Of a stretch of 64,000 nt of DNA, positions 53,098-61,814 are shown piece by piece; position 1 is the first letter of the stretch, and each line of letters opens with the position of its first letter. Location: the NCBI RefSeq assembly GCF_007991635.1, contig NZ_BJYS01000015.1, positions 106,955 through 170,954 of the forward strand. The letters are read 5' to 3'. The position numbers and the translations under genes are program-made. The DNA is from Adhaeribacter aerolatus. GTDB taxonomy: Bacteria; Bacteroidota; Bacteroidia; Cytophagales; Hymenobacteraceae. The notes beneath the pieces were generated by a model, which was not told the DNA's origin, made no database searches, and saw only the letters and a program-made list of their open reading frames with translations.

Positions 53098-55530
53098 TTA
53101 TTCATTCCGCAACGACTTTACCGGGTTAGAAACGGCGGCTTTTACGGCCTGAAAACTAATCGTGACCAACGCAATGAAAATAGCCAAGCCACCAGCTAAG
53201 GCAAAAATCCACCAGGAAATAGCAGTCCGATACGCAAAATCCTGCAGCCACTGGTGCATGCCGTACCAGGCCAGGGGCCAGGCAATTATATTCGCGAACA
53301 GCACCAGTTTCAGAAAATCTTTGGAGAGCATGGCTACAATGGCGCTTACCGAAGCGCCGAGTACTTTGCGGATGCCGATTTCTTTGCGCCGTTGCTGGGC
53401 GGTAAACGTGGCCAACCCAAACAAACCCAGACAAGCAATAAAAATGGTAAGCCCGGCGAAAATGCCTAATATTTCGCCTAATTTCTGCTCGGCCTGGTAA
53501 ACCTCGGCAAAGCGGTCGTCGAGGAAAGAATAAGCAAACGGTGCTTCGGCGGTCAGGTCATTCCAAGTATTTTCCAGCGCAGCCAGCAAAGCCGGAATAT
53601 CATCGGTTTTAACTTTTACCAGCACGCTGCCCGAATTTCCGCCGTAAGTCATGGCCATGGGCCCTATTTTCTGGTGCATCGACTCAAAATGAAAATCCTT
53701 CATTACGCCCACTACGTGCAGCACCCGGGCACTGCCGTCCTGTATTTTCCGGCCCAGCGGTTTCTCTTGCCAATTCAGGGCCATTACGGCGGCTTCGTTT
53801 AGCAACACCCCCAAAGAATCGGTTTTAAAATCTTTCGAAAAATTACGACCGGCTACCAGTTTAATGCCCAAGGCAGGCAGGTAATTTTCATCGATATTAT
53901 ACTGGCGCATTACAATGGGCTGGTCCTTCCGGTCCTGCGGAAAAAAGCCGTTGTTGCTCTCTTCCGAATAGCCAACCGGTACGTTGCCCGAAATACTGGC
54001 TTGCAACACTTGCGGCAATTGCGCTATTTTCTCCCGGAATATTTTTTCGTTCTTTTTAAGGGCGTAACTATCCTGCACCACCAGCACCTGCTCTTTGCTG
54101 TAGCCCACGGCTTTTTGCTGCATATAAGTAAGCTGCCGGTAAACCACTACGGTACCCACCAGCAACGAAATCGAAATAAAAAACTGAAACACCACTAGCA
54201 CACTCCGTAACCGGAAACTGCCCCACCACTGATTACCGCTAAATAATTTACTGCCCAGGCTGCTGCCTTTTAGAACCGCTACCGGCCGGAAACCCGATAA
54301 GTAAAAAGCCGGGTAACTGCCAGCCAACACACCCACCAGTAAACCAAATAAAGGCAGCCCTATTAAATATTCCGGTTGCATCAAGAGCTCCAGGGTAAAA
54401 GCTTTGCCCGTTAAGTCGTTGAAAACCGGCAAAGCCAGACTTACCAAAAATATAGCCATGGCCAGCGCACAAAAGCTAATCAGCACCGATTCGGATATAA
54501 ACTGAAATATTAATTGCTGACGCACCGAACCCAATACTTTCCGGATGCCCACTTCTTTGGCCCGCTTGGATGCCCCGGCCGTAGATAAGTTCATGAAATT
54601 AATGCAGGCAATCAGGAGCATAAAACCCGCAATTGCCAGAAAAATATACACATACTGAATATTGCCGTTTGGCTCCAGTTCAAATTTATACTGCGACCGC
54701 AAATGAATATTGGTGAGGGGCTGCACGAACAACCGGAAATCGTTGCCGGCTTTCCGGAATTCGGCCATACTGACGCCCACGTCTTTTTTTACCTCCTTGG
54801 CAATAAAGCGCTCGGCTTCGGCCTGGAATTTAGTTTCGAGTTGGTTAATATTTGTACCCGGCTTAACCAGCACGTAGGTGTAAAAATTAAAGGCTAACCA
54901 AAAATCAGATTTAGCTAAGCCGTGGCTGTGCATAGAGGCTAATAAATCGAAATGGAAGTGCGTATTGGCAGGCATTTTGGCGATTACGCCAGTTACTTTA
55001 TAAGTAGCATTCCAGGCTTTTAAATCCAGAACCTTGCCCATGGGGTTTTCCTTCCCGAAATATTTCCGGGCAAGTTCTTCGGTAATCACAATGCCGCTAG
55101 GGTCCGACAAAGCCGTAGCCGGATTGCCTTGTAATAAGGGCAAATCAAAAACCTGGAAGAAAGTAGGATCTACGTAGGCGAAGGTGGTTTCTTTAAACGT
55201 TTGGCCGTTGTAGGTTACAAACGGATTGCCATTTACCCGGATGCGGGTATATGCTTCTATTTCCGGGAAAGTAGTTTTAAGCTGTTCACCTACCGGCGCC
55301 CCGGCCATTGGAAACTCTAGCACCTCCTGGTTTAATCGTCCATTAAAACCAACCCTGTAAATCCGATCGGCCTTACTGAAGTGCTTGTCGTAACTAACCT
55401 CATCGAGCACAAATAAAATAATGAGTAGGCACGAAGCAATGCCAATAGCCAGCCCCAGAATATTAATCGCCGAAAATGCTTTGTTCCGGGAAATATTCCG
55501 AATAGCAATCGTCAGGTAGTTTTTTAACAT
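53098..55530 (-). CDS. MacB/FtsX-type ABC permease, copy 3
   Basis: 810 residues. N-terminal helix FSAINILGLAIGIASCLLII. A periplasmic core carries DEVSYDKHFSKADRIYRVGF and TFPEIEAYTRIRVNGNP, with motifs EVGIRKVLGSVR and EIGIRKVLGASV, and the end is NPVKSLRNE. Its upstream gap carries the GC-rich inverted repeat at 55576-55722. Same family and role limits as copy 1. Because the gap to copy 2 is 47 bases, the two may form an operon. Confidence 0.88.
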   Translation of the reverse strand: MLKNYLTIAIRNISRNKAFSAINILGLAIGIASCLLIILFVLDEVSYDKHFSKADRIYRVGFNGRLNQEVLEFPMAGAPVGEQLKTTFPEIEAYTRIRVNGNPFVTYNGQTFKETTFAYVDPTFFQVFDLPLLQGNPATALSDPSGIVITEELARKYFGKENPMGKVLDLKAWNATYKVTGVIAKMPANTHFHFDLLASMHSHGLAKSDFWLAFNFYTYVLVKPGTNINQLETKFQAEAERFIAKEVKKDVGVSMAEFRKAGNDFRLFVQPLTNIHLRSQYKFELEPNGNIQYVYIFLAIAGFMLLIACINFMNLSTAGASKRAKEVGIRKVLGSVRQQLIFQFISESVLISFCALAMAIFLVSLALPVFNDLTGKAFTLELLMQPEYLIGLPLFGLLVGVLAGSYPAFYLSGFRPVAVLKGSSLGSKLFSGNQWWGSFRLRSVLVVFQFFISISLLVGTVVVYRQLTYMQQKAVGYSKEQVLVVQDSYALKKNEKIFREKIAQLPQVLQASISGNVPVGYSEESNNGFFPQDRKDQPIVMRQYNIDENYLPALGIKLVAGRNFSKDFKTDSLGVLLNEAAVMALNWQEKPLGRKIQDGSARVLHVVGVMKDFHFESMHQKIGPMAMTYGGNSGSVLVKVKTDDIPALLAALENTWNDLTAEAPFAYSFLDDRFAEVYQAEQKLGEILGIFAGLTIFIACLGLFGLATFTAQQRRKEIGIRKVLGASVSAIVAMLSKDFLKLVLFANIIAWPLAWYGMHQWLQDFAYRTAISWWIFALAGGLAIFIALVTISFQAVKAAVSNPVKSLRNE

Positions 55531-55575
55531 AATTCGTTACTGTTGTTAAACTTTTGTTTTGCCATCTCCTGAGAA

Positions 55576-55722
55576 GTCCCACTTTGGAGGGGGTAGGGGG
55601 AGGATTACACACCTAAGGAGATAAATATTCTGATGAAACTATTTATCCTGCTTTCGCTTCCAACAACCGTTTTTTTGTCCTCATCAGTGCTTGTCCTCCC
55701 CCTACCCCCTCCAAAGGGGGAC
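55576..55722. repeat. Inverted GC-rich repeat pair
   Basis: A 23-base arm at 55582-55604 (ctttggagggggtagggg plus aggga-type end) is the exact reverse complement of 55694-55716. With one mismatch the match extends to 29 bases. The arms are 89 bases apart. G-run arms could form a two-layer quadruplex. A degenerate version of one arm appears at about 18171-18193. Confidence 0.75.
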
Positions 55723-55819
55723 AACGATCCACACGGGCTAACCAGGCAGAAAAGCTGCTGCAAGCAACACAATTAGTCTTTTTTGTATAACTGGACCGGA
55801 TTGTTTAACCTAGAAAAAC

Positions 55820-56599
55820 TCATTTCTCTAATTGTATTTTAATGGAGCCCAGGCCGGCACTCACCGTAATATCTAAAAGCTGCGAAGTTTTGCCGTAGGC
55901 ATCATTTACGAAATAACCGCCCTGCTTTTTCAGACCGCCACTTTCTATGTCACCCAATCCGGAAACTTTTACCCTCACGCCGGTTTGGCGCGGCAGTACC
56001 AGGTTCAGGTCACCGATGCCGCCATTAATTTCTGCTTTTAAATTATTGGTGCGGTTGCCCGTGAGGTTTAGGGTTAAAGCACCTACCCCGGCACTTACTT
56101 TTAAATTGGCCACAGAGGTATTAGCCAAGTTTACTTTAAAATCACCGGCGCCGGCTTCCATTTCCAGCCGGTTTACTTTTGCTCCGCTTAAATTTACCGT
56201 GCCCTCGCCGGCTCCCATTCTAAACTTCAGGTCGGTGGGTACGGAGCGGGGCATTTTTATTTCCCATTCATTCCGTTCCTTCTCCTGCATGTTTGTATTC
56301 TTTTCTTCGGGCTGTTTTATGGATAATATTCCCTTACCAGCCTGGGGCGTAAATTTTATTTCGGGTTTCCAGTTTTTGCGCGTGTAATTAAAACTGGCAT
56401 TTACCGCCCGCTGGTCCTGGGTAGTAAGCTTAAAGGTGCCTGCATTTATCTGCAGTTCGGCCTGCAAAGTTTTAATATTTTTTAAGTCAATAACCTGCTT
56501 GGAAGTAAGCTGGCTTTTAGCAGGAGTTACCAAAAACCAACTTACTAAAAAGAAACTGGTTGCATAAAACAAAAGCAGATTGATTGGTTTCAGGAGCAT
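55820..56599 (-). CDS. Secreted toast-rack (DUF4097/LiaF-C-like) protein
   Basis: 259 residues. The signal segment is LLLFYATSFFLVSWFLVTP, followed by a beta-helix-like region with a G-x-G turn every 20-25 residues: MGAGEGTVNLSG, AGAGDFKVNLAN, AGVGALTLNLTG, GGIGDLNLVLP, SGLGDIESGG, AGLGSIKIQLEK. This pattern belongs to the toast-rack/LiaF C-terminal family, which occurs in envelope-stress proteins of several phyla. It is sandwiched between permease copies 3 and 4, all on the minus strand, so it may belong to the same envelope-stress function. Function is unproven. Confidence 0.68.
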   Translation of the reverse strand: MLLKPINLLLFYATSFFLVSWFLVTPAKSQLTSKQVIDLKNIKTLQAELQINAGTFKLTTQDQRAVNASFNYTRKNWKPEIKFTPQAGKGILSIKQPEEKNTNMQEKERNEWEIKMPRSVPTDLKFRMGAGEGTVNLSGAKVNRLEMEAGAGDFKVNLANTSVANLKVSAGVGALTLNLTGNRTNNLKAEINGGIGDLNLVLPRQTGVRVKVSGLGDIESGGLKKQGGYFVNDAYGKTSQLLDITVSAGLGSIKIQLEK

Positions 56600-56720
56600 T
56601 ATTTTAGTTTCAGTTAGGAAAGATGGAAGGGTAGCAATAATATAAAATATTAGTTAGAATTTACCACCCACGCTCCTCCTAAAACAGAAGGGGCGCTTTC
56701 GGCATATCTGTAAGAAATAA

Positions 56721-59126
56721 TTACTCGCTGCGTAAGGCTTTAACCGGGTTAGATACCGCCGCTTTTACCGCGTGGAAACTTACCGTAAACAGCGCAATAA
56801 CGAAGGCCGCCAACGCCGCTATCCCAAATATCCACCAAGAAAAAGGCGTTCGGAACTCAAAATTCTGTAGCCATTGGTTCATGCCGTACCAAGCGAGCGG
56901 CCAGGCGATAACATTGGCTACCAATACCAATTTCAGGAAATCTTTCGAGAGCATACCCACAATACCGCTTACCGAAGCGCCCAGCACTTTGCGGATACCA
57001 ATTTCTTTGGTGCGCTGCTCGGTGGTGAAAGATGCCAGACCAAACAAACCCAAACAAGCAATAAATATAGCTAAGCCAGCAAAGGTGGCAAATATTCTGC
57101 CTAGTTGCAGTTCGGCCTGGTATTGGCGTTGCAGCCGATCGTCCATAAAAGTAAAGTCGAAGGGGTGTTTGGGATCGAAGGCGTTCCATTTGCTTTCGAG
57201 CTGGGCCAGGGTGCCGGATACATCGTTGGTGGCCAGGCGCACGACTAAAAATGAAGCCCGGTTGGTACTGGCACTGAATACCATGGGCTCTACTTTCTGG
57301 TGTAACGATTGAAAATTAAAGTCTTTCAGCACGCCTACCACCACGCTGCCAATGGAGTCGCGGCCACCGTAACTGATGCGTTGGCCCAAGGCCTCATTCG
57401 GCGATTGCCAGCCAAAGGCGGCTACCGCGGCTTCGTTCAGCATAATAGAGCGGGCGGTATCGGTGGCAAATTTCTTATCAAGAAAACGGCCAGCTTCTAG
57501 TTCCAGGTCAAAAGTTTTAATAAACTCGAAATCAGCGGGCAGCACAAAGCCAATAATTGAATTATCCTGCGAGTTGCCCTGGCCCATCGGGTGCATGGGC
57601 GTACGCCACCAACCTTCGTCGGCCGGAATAGAACCAGTTAGGGTGGCGTTTTTTACACCCGGTAATTCCTGCACCTGGTCGCGGAAGGTACGCGATTTCT
57701 GTATCGGCTGGTTGCCCGGAATATTCACAATCAGCATTTGTTCCTGGTTAAAGCCCAGGCGCTTGTTTTGCACGTACTGCATCTGGTTATACACCACGGC
57801 GGTGCCCACAATCATGCCGATGGAAATGGCGAACTGCAAAATAACCAAGCCCTGCCGCAAAGCTACCCCACTAACCGCACCGGTTTGCCGGCCTTTAAGC
57901 ACCTGCACTGGCCGGAAACCCGACAAATAAAATGCCGGATAAATACCCGCTACTAAACCGGCAAACAAAGTTAGCCCCAGCATTCCCAGCCACATTTCCG
58001 GATTTTGCAGGTAGTTTAGCTGAATATATTTACCCGAAAGTTGGTTAAACAATGGCAAAGCCAAACGCACCATCAGCATTGCCAATAGCAAGGCAAAACC
58101 TGAAAGCACCATGGATTCGGATAAAAACTGACGGATAAGCTGCGAACGGGTAGCGCCAATTACTTTGCGCACACCTACTTCTTTGGATCGGTTCTGCGAC
58201 CGGGCCGTGGCCAAATTCATAAAATTAATACAGGCCAGCAGAATAATGAATAAAGCCAGCGCCGAAAACAGGTAAATATTATTTTTGTCGCTTACGGGTG
58301 CCAACTGGCCACCGTACTCCGGTTCTAAATGTATATCGAGCAGCGGCTGAATATGCAGGGCGGGTGGTGGCGGATTGCCGGGCTGGTTGGGCTGGTATTT
58401 TTTGGTAAAGGCCGCCAGCTTTTTATCAAATGCCGCCGCATTAAAATTACTGTTTACCAGAATATAAGAAGTAAACCCGTAGGCAAACCACTGACTCAGA
58501 AAATCTCTGCCTACCAGGCTCATAGGCACAATAAAATCGGGCCGTACCTGGGTGGTGCGGGGCACTTCGGCTAACACGCCGGTTACTTTTAAAGTGTGGG
58601 GCGTTTGGGTTTCCAGCTCTACCATTTTACCCATTGGGTTTTCGTTGCCGAAATACTTTTTAACTAAATCCTGACTCAGCACAATAGAATTAGGCTCGTT
58701 TAGCGCGGTAGCAGCATTGCCAGCTACCAGCGGAAAATCAAACACCTGGAACAAGGTAGAATCGGCAAAAAAGCCGCCGGTTTCGTAAAAAGCCTTTTCG
58801 CCGTACTTTACCAGTTCGTGGCCGCCGGTGCTGCTAAGCCGCACAAATTGTTTTACTTCCGGGTAATCTTGCATTAGCTGCGGCGCAATGGGCGGCGAGG
58901 TAATACCGGCTTTTTCAACGGTGCCGTTGTTATCGATGGTAATGGTGAGCCGGTAAATATTTGATGCGTTACGGTGGTGCTTTTCAAAAGAAAGCTCGTC
59001 CTGCACATACAGCAAAATAAACGTGCAGCAGGCAATGCCCACTGCCAAACCCGCCATGTTAATAAAAGTATAGCCTTTGTGCCGGAGCAGGTTTCTAAAC
59101 GCAATTTTCAGATAGTTTTTCAGCAT
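56721..59126 (-). CDS. MacB/FtsX-type ABC permease, copy 4
   Basis: 801 residues. N-terminal helix GYTFINMAGLAVGIACCTFI, then the periplasmic core with DYPEVKQFVRLSSTGG, FtsX motifs EVGVRKVIGATR and EIGIRKVLGASV, and C-terminus NPVKALRSE. It is the first gene in this minus-strand block. Its start faces the serine-hydrolase gene, 458 bases away. Same family limits as copy 1. No ATPase was seen within 64 kb. Confidence 0.88.
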   Translation of the reverse strand: MLKNYLKIAFRNLLRHKGYTFINMAGLAVGIACCTFILLYVQDELSFEKHHRNASNIYRLTITIDNNGTVEKAGITSPPIAPQLMQDYPEVKQFVRLSSTGGHELVKYGEKAFYETGGFFADSTLFQVFDFPLVAGNAATALNEPNSIVLSQDLVKKYFGNENPMGKMVELETQTPHTLKVTGVLAEVPRTTQVRPDFIVPMSLVGRDFLSQWFAYGFTSYILVNSNFNAAAFDKKLAAFTKKYQPNQPGNPPPPALHIQPLLDIHLEPEYGGQLAPVSDKNNIYLFSALALFIILLACINFMNLATARSQNRSKEVGVRKVIGATRSQLIRQFLSESMVLSGFALLLAMLMVRLALPLFNQLSGKYIQLNYLQNPEMWLGMLGLTLFAGLVAGIYPAFYLSGFRPVQVLKGRQTGAVSGVALRQGLVILQFAISIGMIVGTAVVYNQMQYVQNKRLGFNQEQMLIVNIPGNQPIQKSRTFRDQVQELPGVKNATLTGSIPADEGWWRTPMHPMGQGNSQDNSIIGFVLPADFEFIKTFDLELEAGRFLDKKFATDTARSIMLNEAAVAAFGWQSPNEALGQRISYGGRDSIGSVVVGVLKDFNFQSLHQKVEPMVFSASTNRASFLVVRLATNDVSGTLAQLESKWNAFDPKHPFDFTFMDDRLQRQYQAELQLGRIFATFAGLAIFIACLGLFGLASFTTEQRTKEIGIRKVLGASVSGIVGMLSKDFLKLVLVANVIAWPLAWYGMNQWLQNFEFRTPFSWWIFGIAALAAFVIALFTVSFHAVKAAVSNPVKALRSE

Positions 59127-59583
59127 AGTAGCAGCAAATAGGTCTGGTGTGGTTTAAGCAGAATCAGGAAATCTAACCGGGAATTTAGAAGTAACCGTAA
59201 TTTAATTTAGCTCTTCAATTCTTTCAATAATAAAAATGCCACAACGTTATATTATTGTTAATCAATTATTTATTTAAATACACAGAAAACACCAGGCAGA
59301 AACCGTTCGGTTTTGATACACTTTTTTGTCCGGTTTTGTAACACCCTCAACCGGCTACTTTAATCCGGACAGTAGCCCCAATAAGTCTTTAACCTATAAT
59401 TTTATCTGGTATAAATTTAAATATTAATCGCTTGCCGCCGTTTTTAAAGTCCGCGTTCCGGGCAGGTTGCCGGCGGGCAAAAGAAAACAGAGTAACCAAA
59501 AACCTGAAAAAAGATGAGCAGGGTTTAGTAATTTTCTGTATGTTAGATATCTGGTTTTGGCTTAAAATTAATTTGTGGCGTTC
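59127..59583. other. Divergent control region
   Basis: About 457 bases between the minus-strand permease and plus-strand hydrolase. Nothing coding seen. No reliable promoter identified. Confidence 0.5.
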
Positions 59584-60855
59584 ATGAAAGTACTCTTTTC
59601 ATCGCTTAGGTTTTTGTGGGTTGTGGGCTTCTGCTGCTTAATTTCCTGTTCCGAATCAACCTCCGATAAAAATAACGGTGCGGCAACGGCAGAAGAGGAA
59701 GAGCAGTTCGATAAGATAGTGGCGTTGGTAAACCCCGAGCGGGCCAAAAAACAAGAGCGCCAGTTAGATTCTTTGTTCCGGGATTTACATAAGAAGCGAG
59801 GATTTAACGGTACGGTGCTGGTAACGCAATACAACCAAATATTATACAAAGGCGCATTTGGCTACGCCGATTTTCAGAAAAAAGACACCTTAACCACGCA
59901 AAAGCCTTTTCAGTTAGCCTCGGTAAGTAAGCAATTTACCGCCATGGCCATTATGATGCTGCAGGAAGAAGGTCGGCTGAAATACGAAGACGAAGTGCAG
60001 CGCTTTTTCCCGGATTTTCCCTACGAGTGCATCACTGTCCGGCACTTACTTACGCACCGTTCGGGCTTGCCCAACTACACTTATTTTACCGAAAAATATT
60101 GGAAAGACCGCCAGGCTTTTATCAGCAACGATGAAGTAATCCGGCTGATGACCGAACACAAGCCTGCCATTTACTACCAACCCGACAAACGCTTTAACTA
60201 TAGCAATACGGGCTATATGCTGCTGGCCGCCATTGTTGCCAAAGCATCGGGTATGCCTTTCGAGCACTTTATGGAAAAGAAAATATTCCAGCCTTTGGGC
60301 ATGCAAAACAGTTGGGTACTAACGGATAAGAATTCTGAAATTCCGCCCGGACACACGGCCCGCCGCCGCAAACGCGAAATCGATTTTTTAGATGGCGTGC
60401 AGGGCGATAAAGGTATCTACTCCACGGTAGAAGATTTGTATAAATGGGACCAGGCTTTGTACACCGAAAAACTGGTAAAGCGGAAAACCCTGGAAGAAGC
60501 TTTTGTAGGAGCGGCCAAAGAAACTACAAAAGAGGACTACGGTTTTGGCTGGCGGCTCCGCAAACTCGCCGATTCCGAACCAGTGGAATACCACGGCGGC
60601 TTGTGGCACGGGTTTAACAATTATTTCATGCGCAACCGCAAAGACCACAGCGCCATTATTGTGCTAAGCAATGTAACCAACGGCAGTTTGGTGTATATGC
60701 AAAACGTGCAGGCTATTCTGTACCCCGAAACCGTTAAACCATTAGTCGCCGAAAAGAAAATCAAACGAGCATCTAAGAAGATTGCCAAGGCGAAGAGAAC
60801 TAAAAAATCATCGGTAGCTGCCAGGCGCAAACACAGCCGGCGCCATTCATCATAA
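59584..60855 (+). CDS. Serine hydrolase of the beta-lactamase/PBP fold (lipoprotein)
   Basis: Starts at ATG 59584; GTG at 59575 is less likely. Then VVGFCCLISC gives a lipobox. Active-site motifs: SVSK (residues 113-116 from 59584) is the S-x-x-K, YSN at 206-208 the Y-x-N, and HGGLWHG is in the third-motif position. Such proteins are beta-lactamase-like peptidases or esterases. The C-terminus is an unusual basic tail of about 35 residues rich in Lys/Arg (KKIAKAKRTKKSS, then ARRKHSRRHSS), not part of the fold. A decayed copy of the same 3' end lies at 61512-61635, downstream of the toxin-antitoxin pair. Substrate unknown. Confidence 0.85.
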   Translation: MKVLFSSLRFLWVVGFCCLISCSESTSDKNNGAATAEEEEQFDKIVALVNPERAKKQERQLDSLFRDLHKKRGFNGTVLVTQYNQILYKGAFGYADFQKKDTLTTQKPFQLASVSKQFTAMAIMMLQEEGRLKYEDEVQRFFPDFPYECITVRHLLTHRSGLPNYTYFTEKYWKDRQAFISNDEVIRLMTEHKPAIYYQPDKRFNYSNTGYMLLAAIVAKASGMPFEHFMEKKIFQPLGMQNSWVLTDKNSEIPPGHTARRRKREIDFLDGVQGDKGIYSTVEDLYKWDQALYTEKLVKRKTLEEAFVGAAKETTKEDYGFGWRLRKLADSEPVEYHGGLWHGFNNYFMRNRKDHSAIIVLSNVTNGSLVYMQNVQAILYPETVKPLVAEKKIKRASKKIAKAKRTKKSSVAARRKHSRRHSS

Positions 60856-60929
60856 ATTTTCCGAAGTTAGAATTTCTAACTTAAATAGCAGAAATCTAGT
60901 AAACTTGAACAGGTAATAATTTTGAAGAA

Positions 60930-61166
60930 ATGGAAGTTAATAGCTTAAAAAATATATTGATTCAACGGATTCATGACATTAATGATGAAGCTTTTTTGAA
61001 TGCCTTGAAAGTCTTAACTGATGCTAAAATTGAAAACGATAAATATCAACTGAATCAATTTGAGCAGGAAAAAGTTAACAAAGCCCGACAACAATACGCT
61101 AATGGTGAGACTTTCTCCCAGGAAGACATAAAGCAAGAAATTGATGCATGGCTAAAAAGCGCATAG
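60930..61166 (+). CDS. Probable antitoxin of a type II toxin-antitoxin pair
   Basis: 78 residues, acidic and helical. The N-terminus MEVNSLKNILIQRIHDINDE is followed by DAKIENDKYQLNQFEQEKVNKA and QEDIKQEIDAWLKSA (given in parts), as in antitoxins of RelE/ParE modules. It ends 19 bases into the toxin gene, so translation is coupled. No DNA-binding fold is recognised by eye. AT content is higher than in the neighbouring hydrolase genes. Confidence 0.72.
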   Translation: MEVNSLKNILIQRIHDINDEAFLNALKVLTDAKIENDKYQLNQFEQEKVNKARQQYANGETFSQEDIKQEIDAWLKSA

Positions 61167-61453
61167 TCTGGACGAAAGAAGCTCGCCTAGATTTTAAAGC
61201 AACTCTCCAGTTTTATAATGAAAGAGATGAGTCTAGTGATTATAGCAGAAAACTTGCGAATGAGATCTTTCAAATAATAGAAAAACTTCAAGATAATTTC
61301 TTTCTAGGCAGACAAACCTCTGATGCTGATATCCGGGTGTTAGTAAAAGGAACATTCTCTATTTTCTACGAAATCAAAGAAGAAGAAATCTTAATTCTTG
61401 TTATTTGGGACACTAGAAGAAATCCTGATGAGTTAAAAAAATACTTAACTTAA
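61148..61453 (+). CDS. RelE/ParE-family toxin
   Basis: 101 residues. The fold pattern is IVWTKEARLDFKATLQFYNE, KLANEIFQIIEKLQDNFFLG, DIRVLVKGTFSIFYEIKE and ILILVIWDTRRNPDEL, i.e. the RelE/ParE beta-alpha-alpha-beta order with a C-terminal W-D-x-R-x-N-P. Family members cut mRNA on the ribosome or inhibit gyrase. The partner gene overlaps by 19 bases. It lies between two copies of the hydrolase 3' end. Confidence 0.85.
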   Translation: MAKKRIVWTKEARLDFKATLQFYNERDESSDYSRKLANEIFQIIEKLQDNFFLGRQTSDADIRVLVKGTFSIFYEIKEEEILILVIWDTRRNPDELKKYLT

Positions 61454-61511
61454 TAGAAACTACACAACAATTAGAATTTATTCCTTCCGCTAATTTCCTT
61501 TGGCCTGTTCC

Positions 61512-61635
61512 CTGCTAAACTATATGCGAAAGGTACGGGTGATTCTCTACCTCGAGGCTGTAAAACCATTAATAGCCAAAACGAAAATCAACGATAGCCG
61601 CCAGGCGCAAACACAGCCGACGCCATTCCTCTTGA
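61512..61635 (+). pseudogene. Decayed copy of the serine-hydrolase 3' end
   Basis: Reads YMRKVRVILYLEAVKPLIAKTKI, in parts, against YMQNVQAILYPETVKPLVAEKKI of the intact gene. About 46 bases of the basic tail are missing and the frame shifts after that. The final gccaggcgcaaacacagcc is shared with 60821-60839. It cannot make the fold. Confidence 0.75.
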
Positions 61636-61704
61636 TTTTACGGAATGAAAATTATTACAGCCTGTAATAAGTAGGGGTCTTTCAAAAACAGGTTAGGTTT
61701 ATAA

Positions 61705-61755
61705 AATAAAGCTTAGTACAAATTGTTTTGATAACAATTTGTACTAAGCTTTATT
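61705..61755. terminator. Perfect 23-base stem, probable bidirectional terminator
   Basis: aataaagcttagtacaaatt (61705-61724) and following three bases pair without error with 61733-61755 around a 5-base loop. A-rich and T-rich flanks give a T-run on both strands. It separates the pseudogene region from the next hydrolase. Confidence 0.75.
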
Positions 61756-61814
61756 TTTATTAATTAGAAACAAAAAACAATAACTTCCAACCTGAACCTT
61801 ACAGAAATACCCTA

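Noticed and set aside
55531..55819. A coding gene between permease copy 3 and the toast-rack gene
   Set aside because: Only the GC-rich inverted repeat is present; no frame longer than chance.
61660..61700. gggtctttcaaaaacaggtt near 61674 as an IS end similar to 18138
   Set aside because: Only partial similarity (the CGC core is absent) and no paired end or target duplication found.
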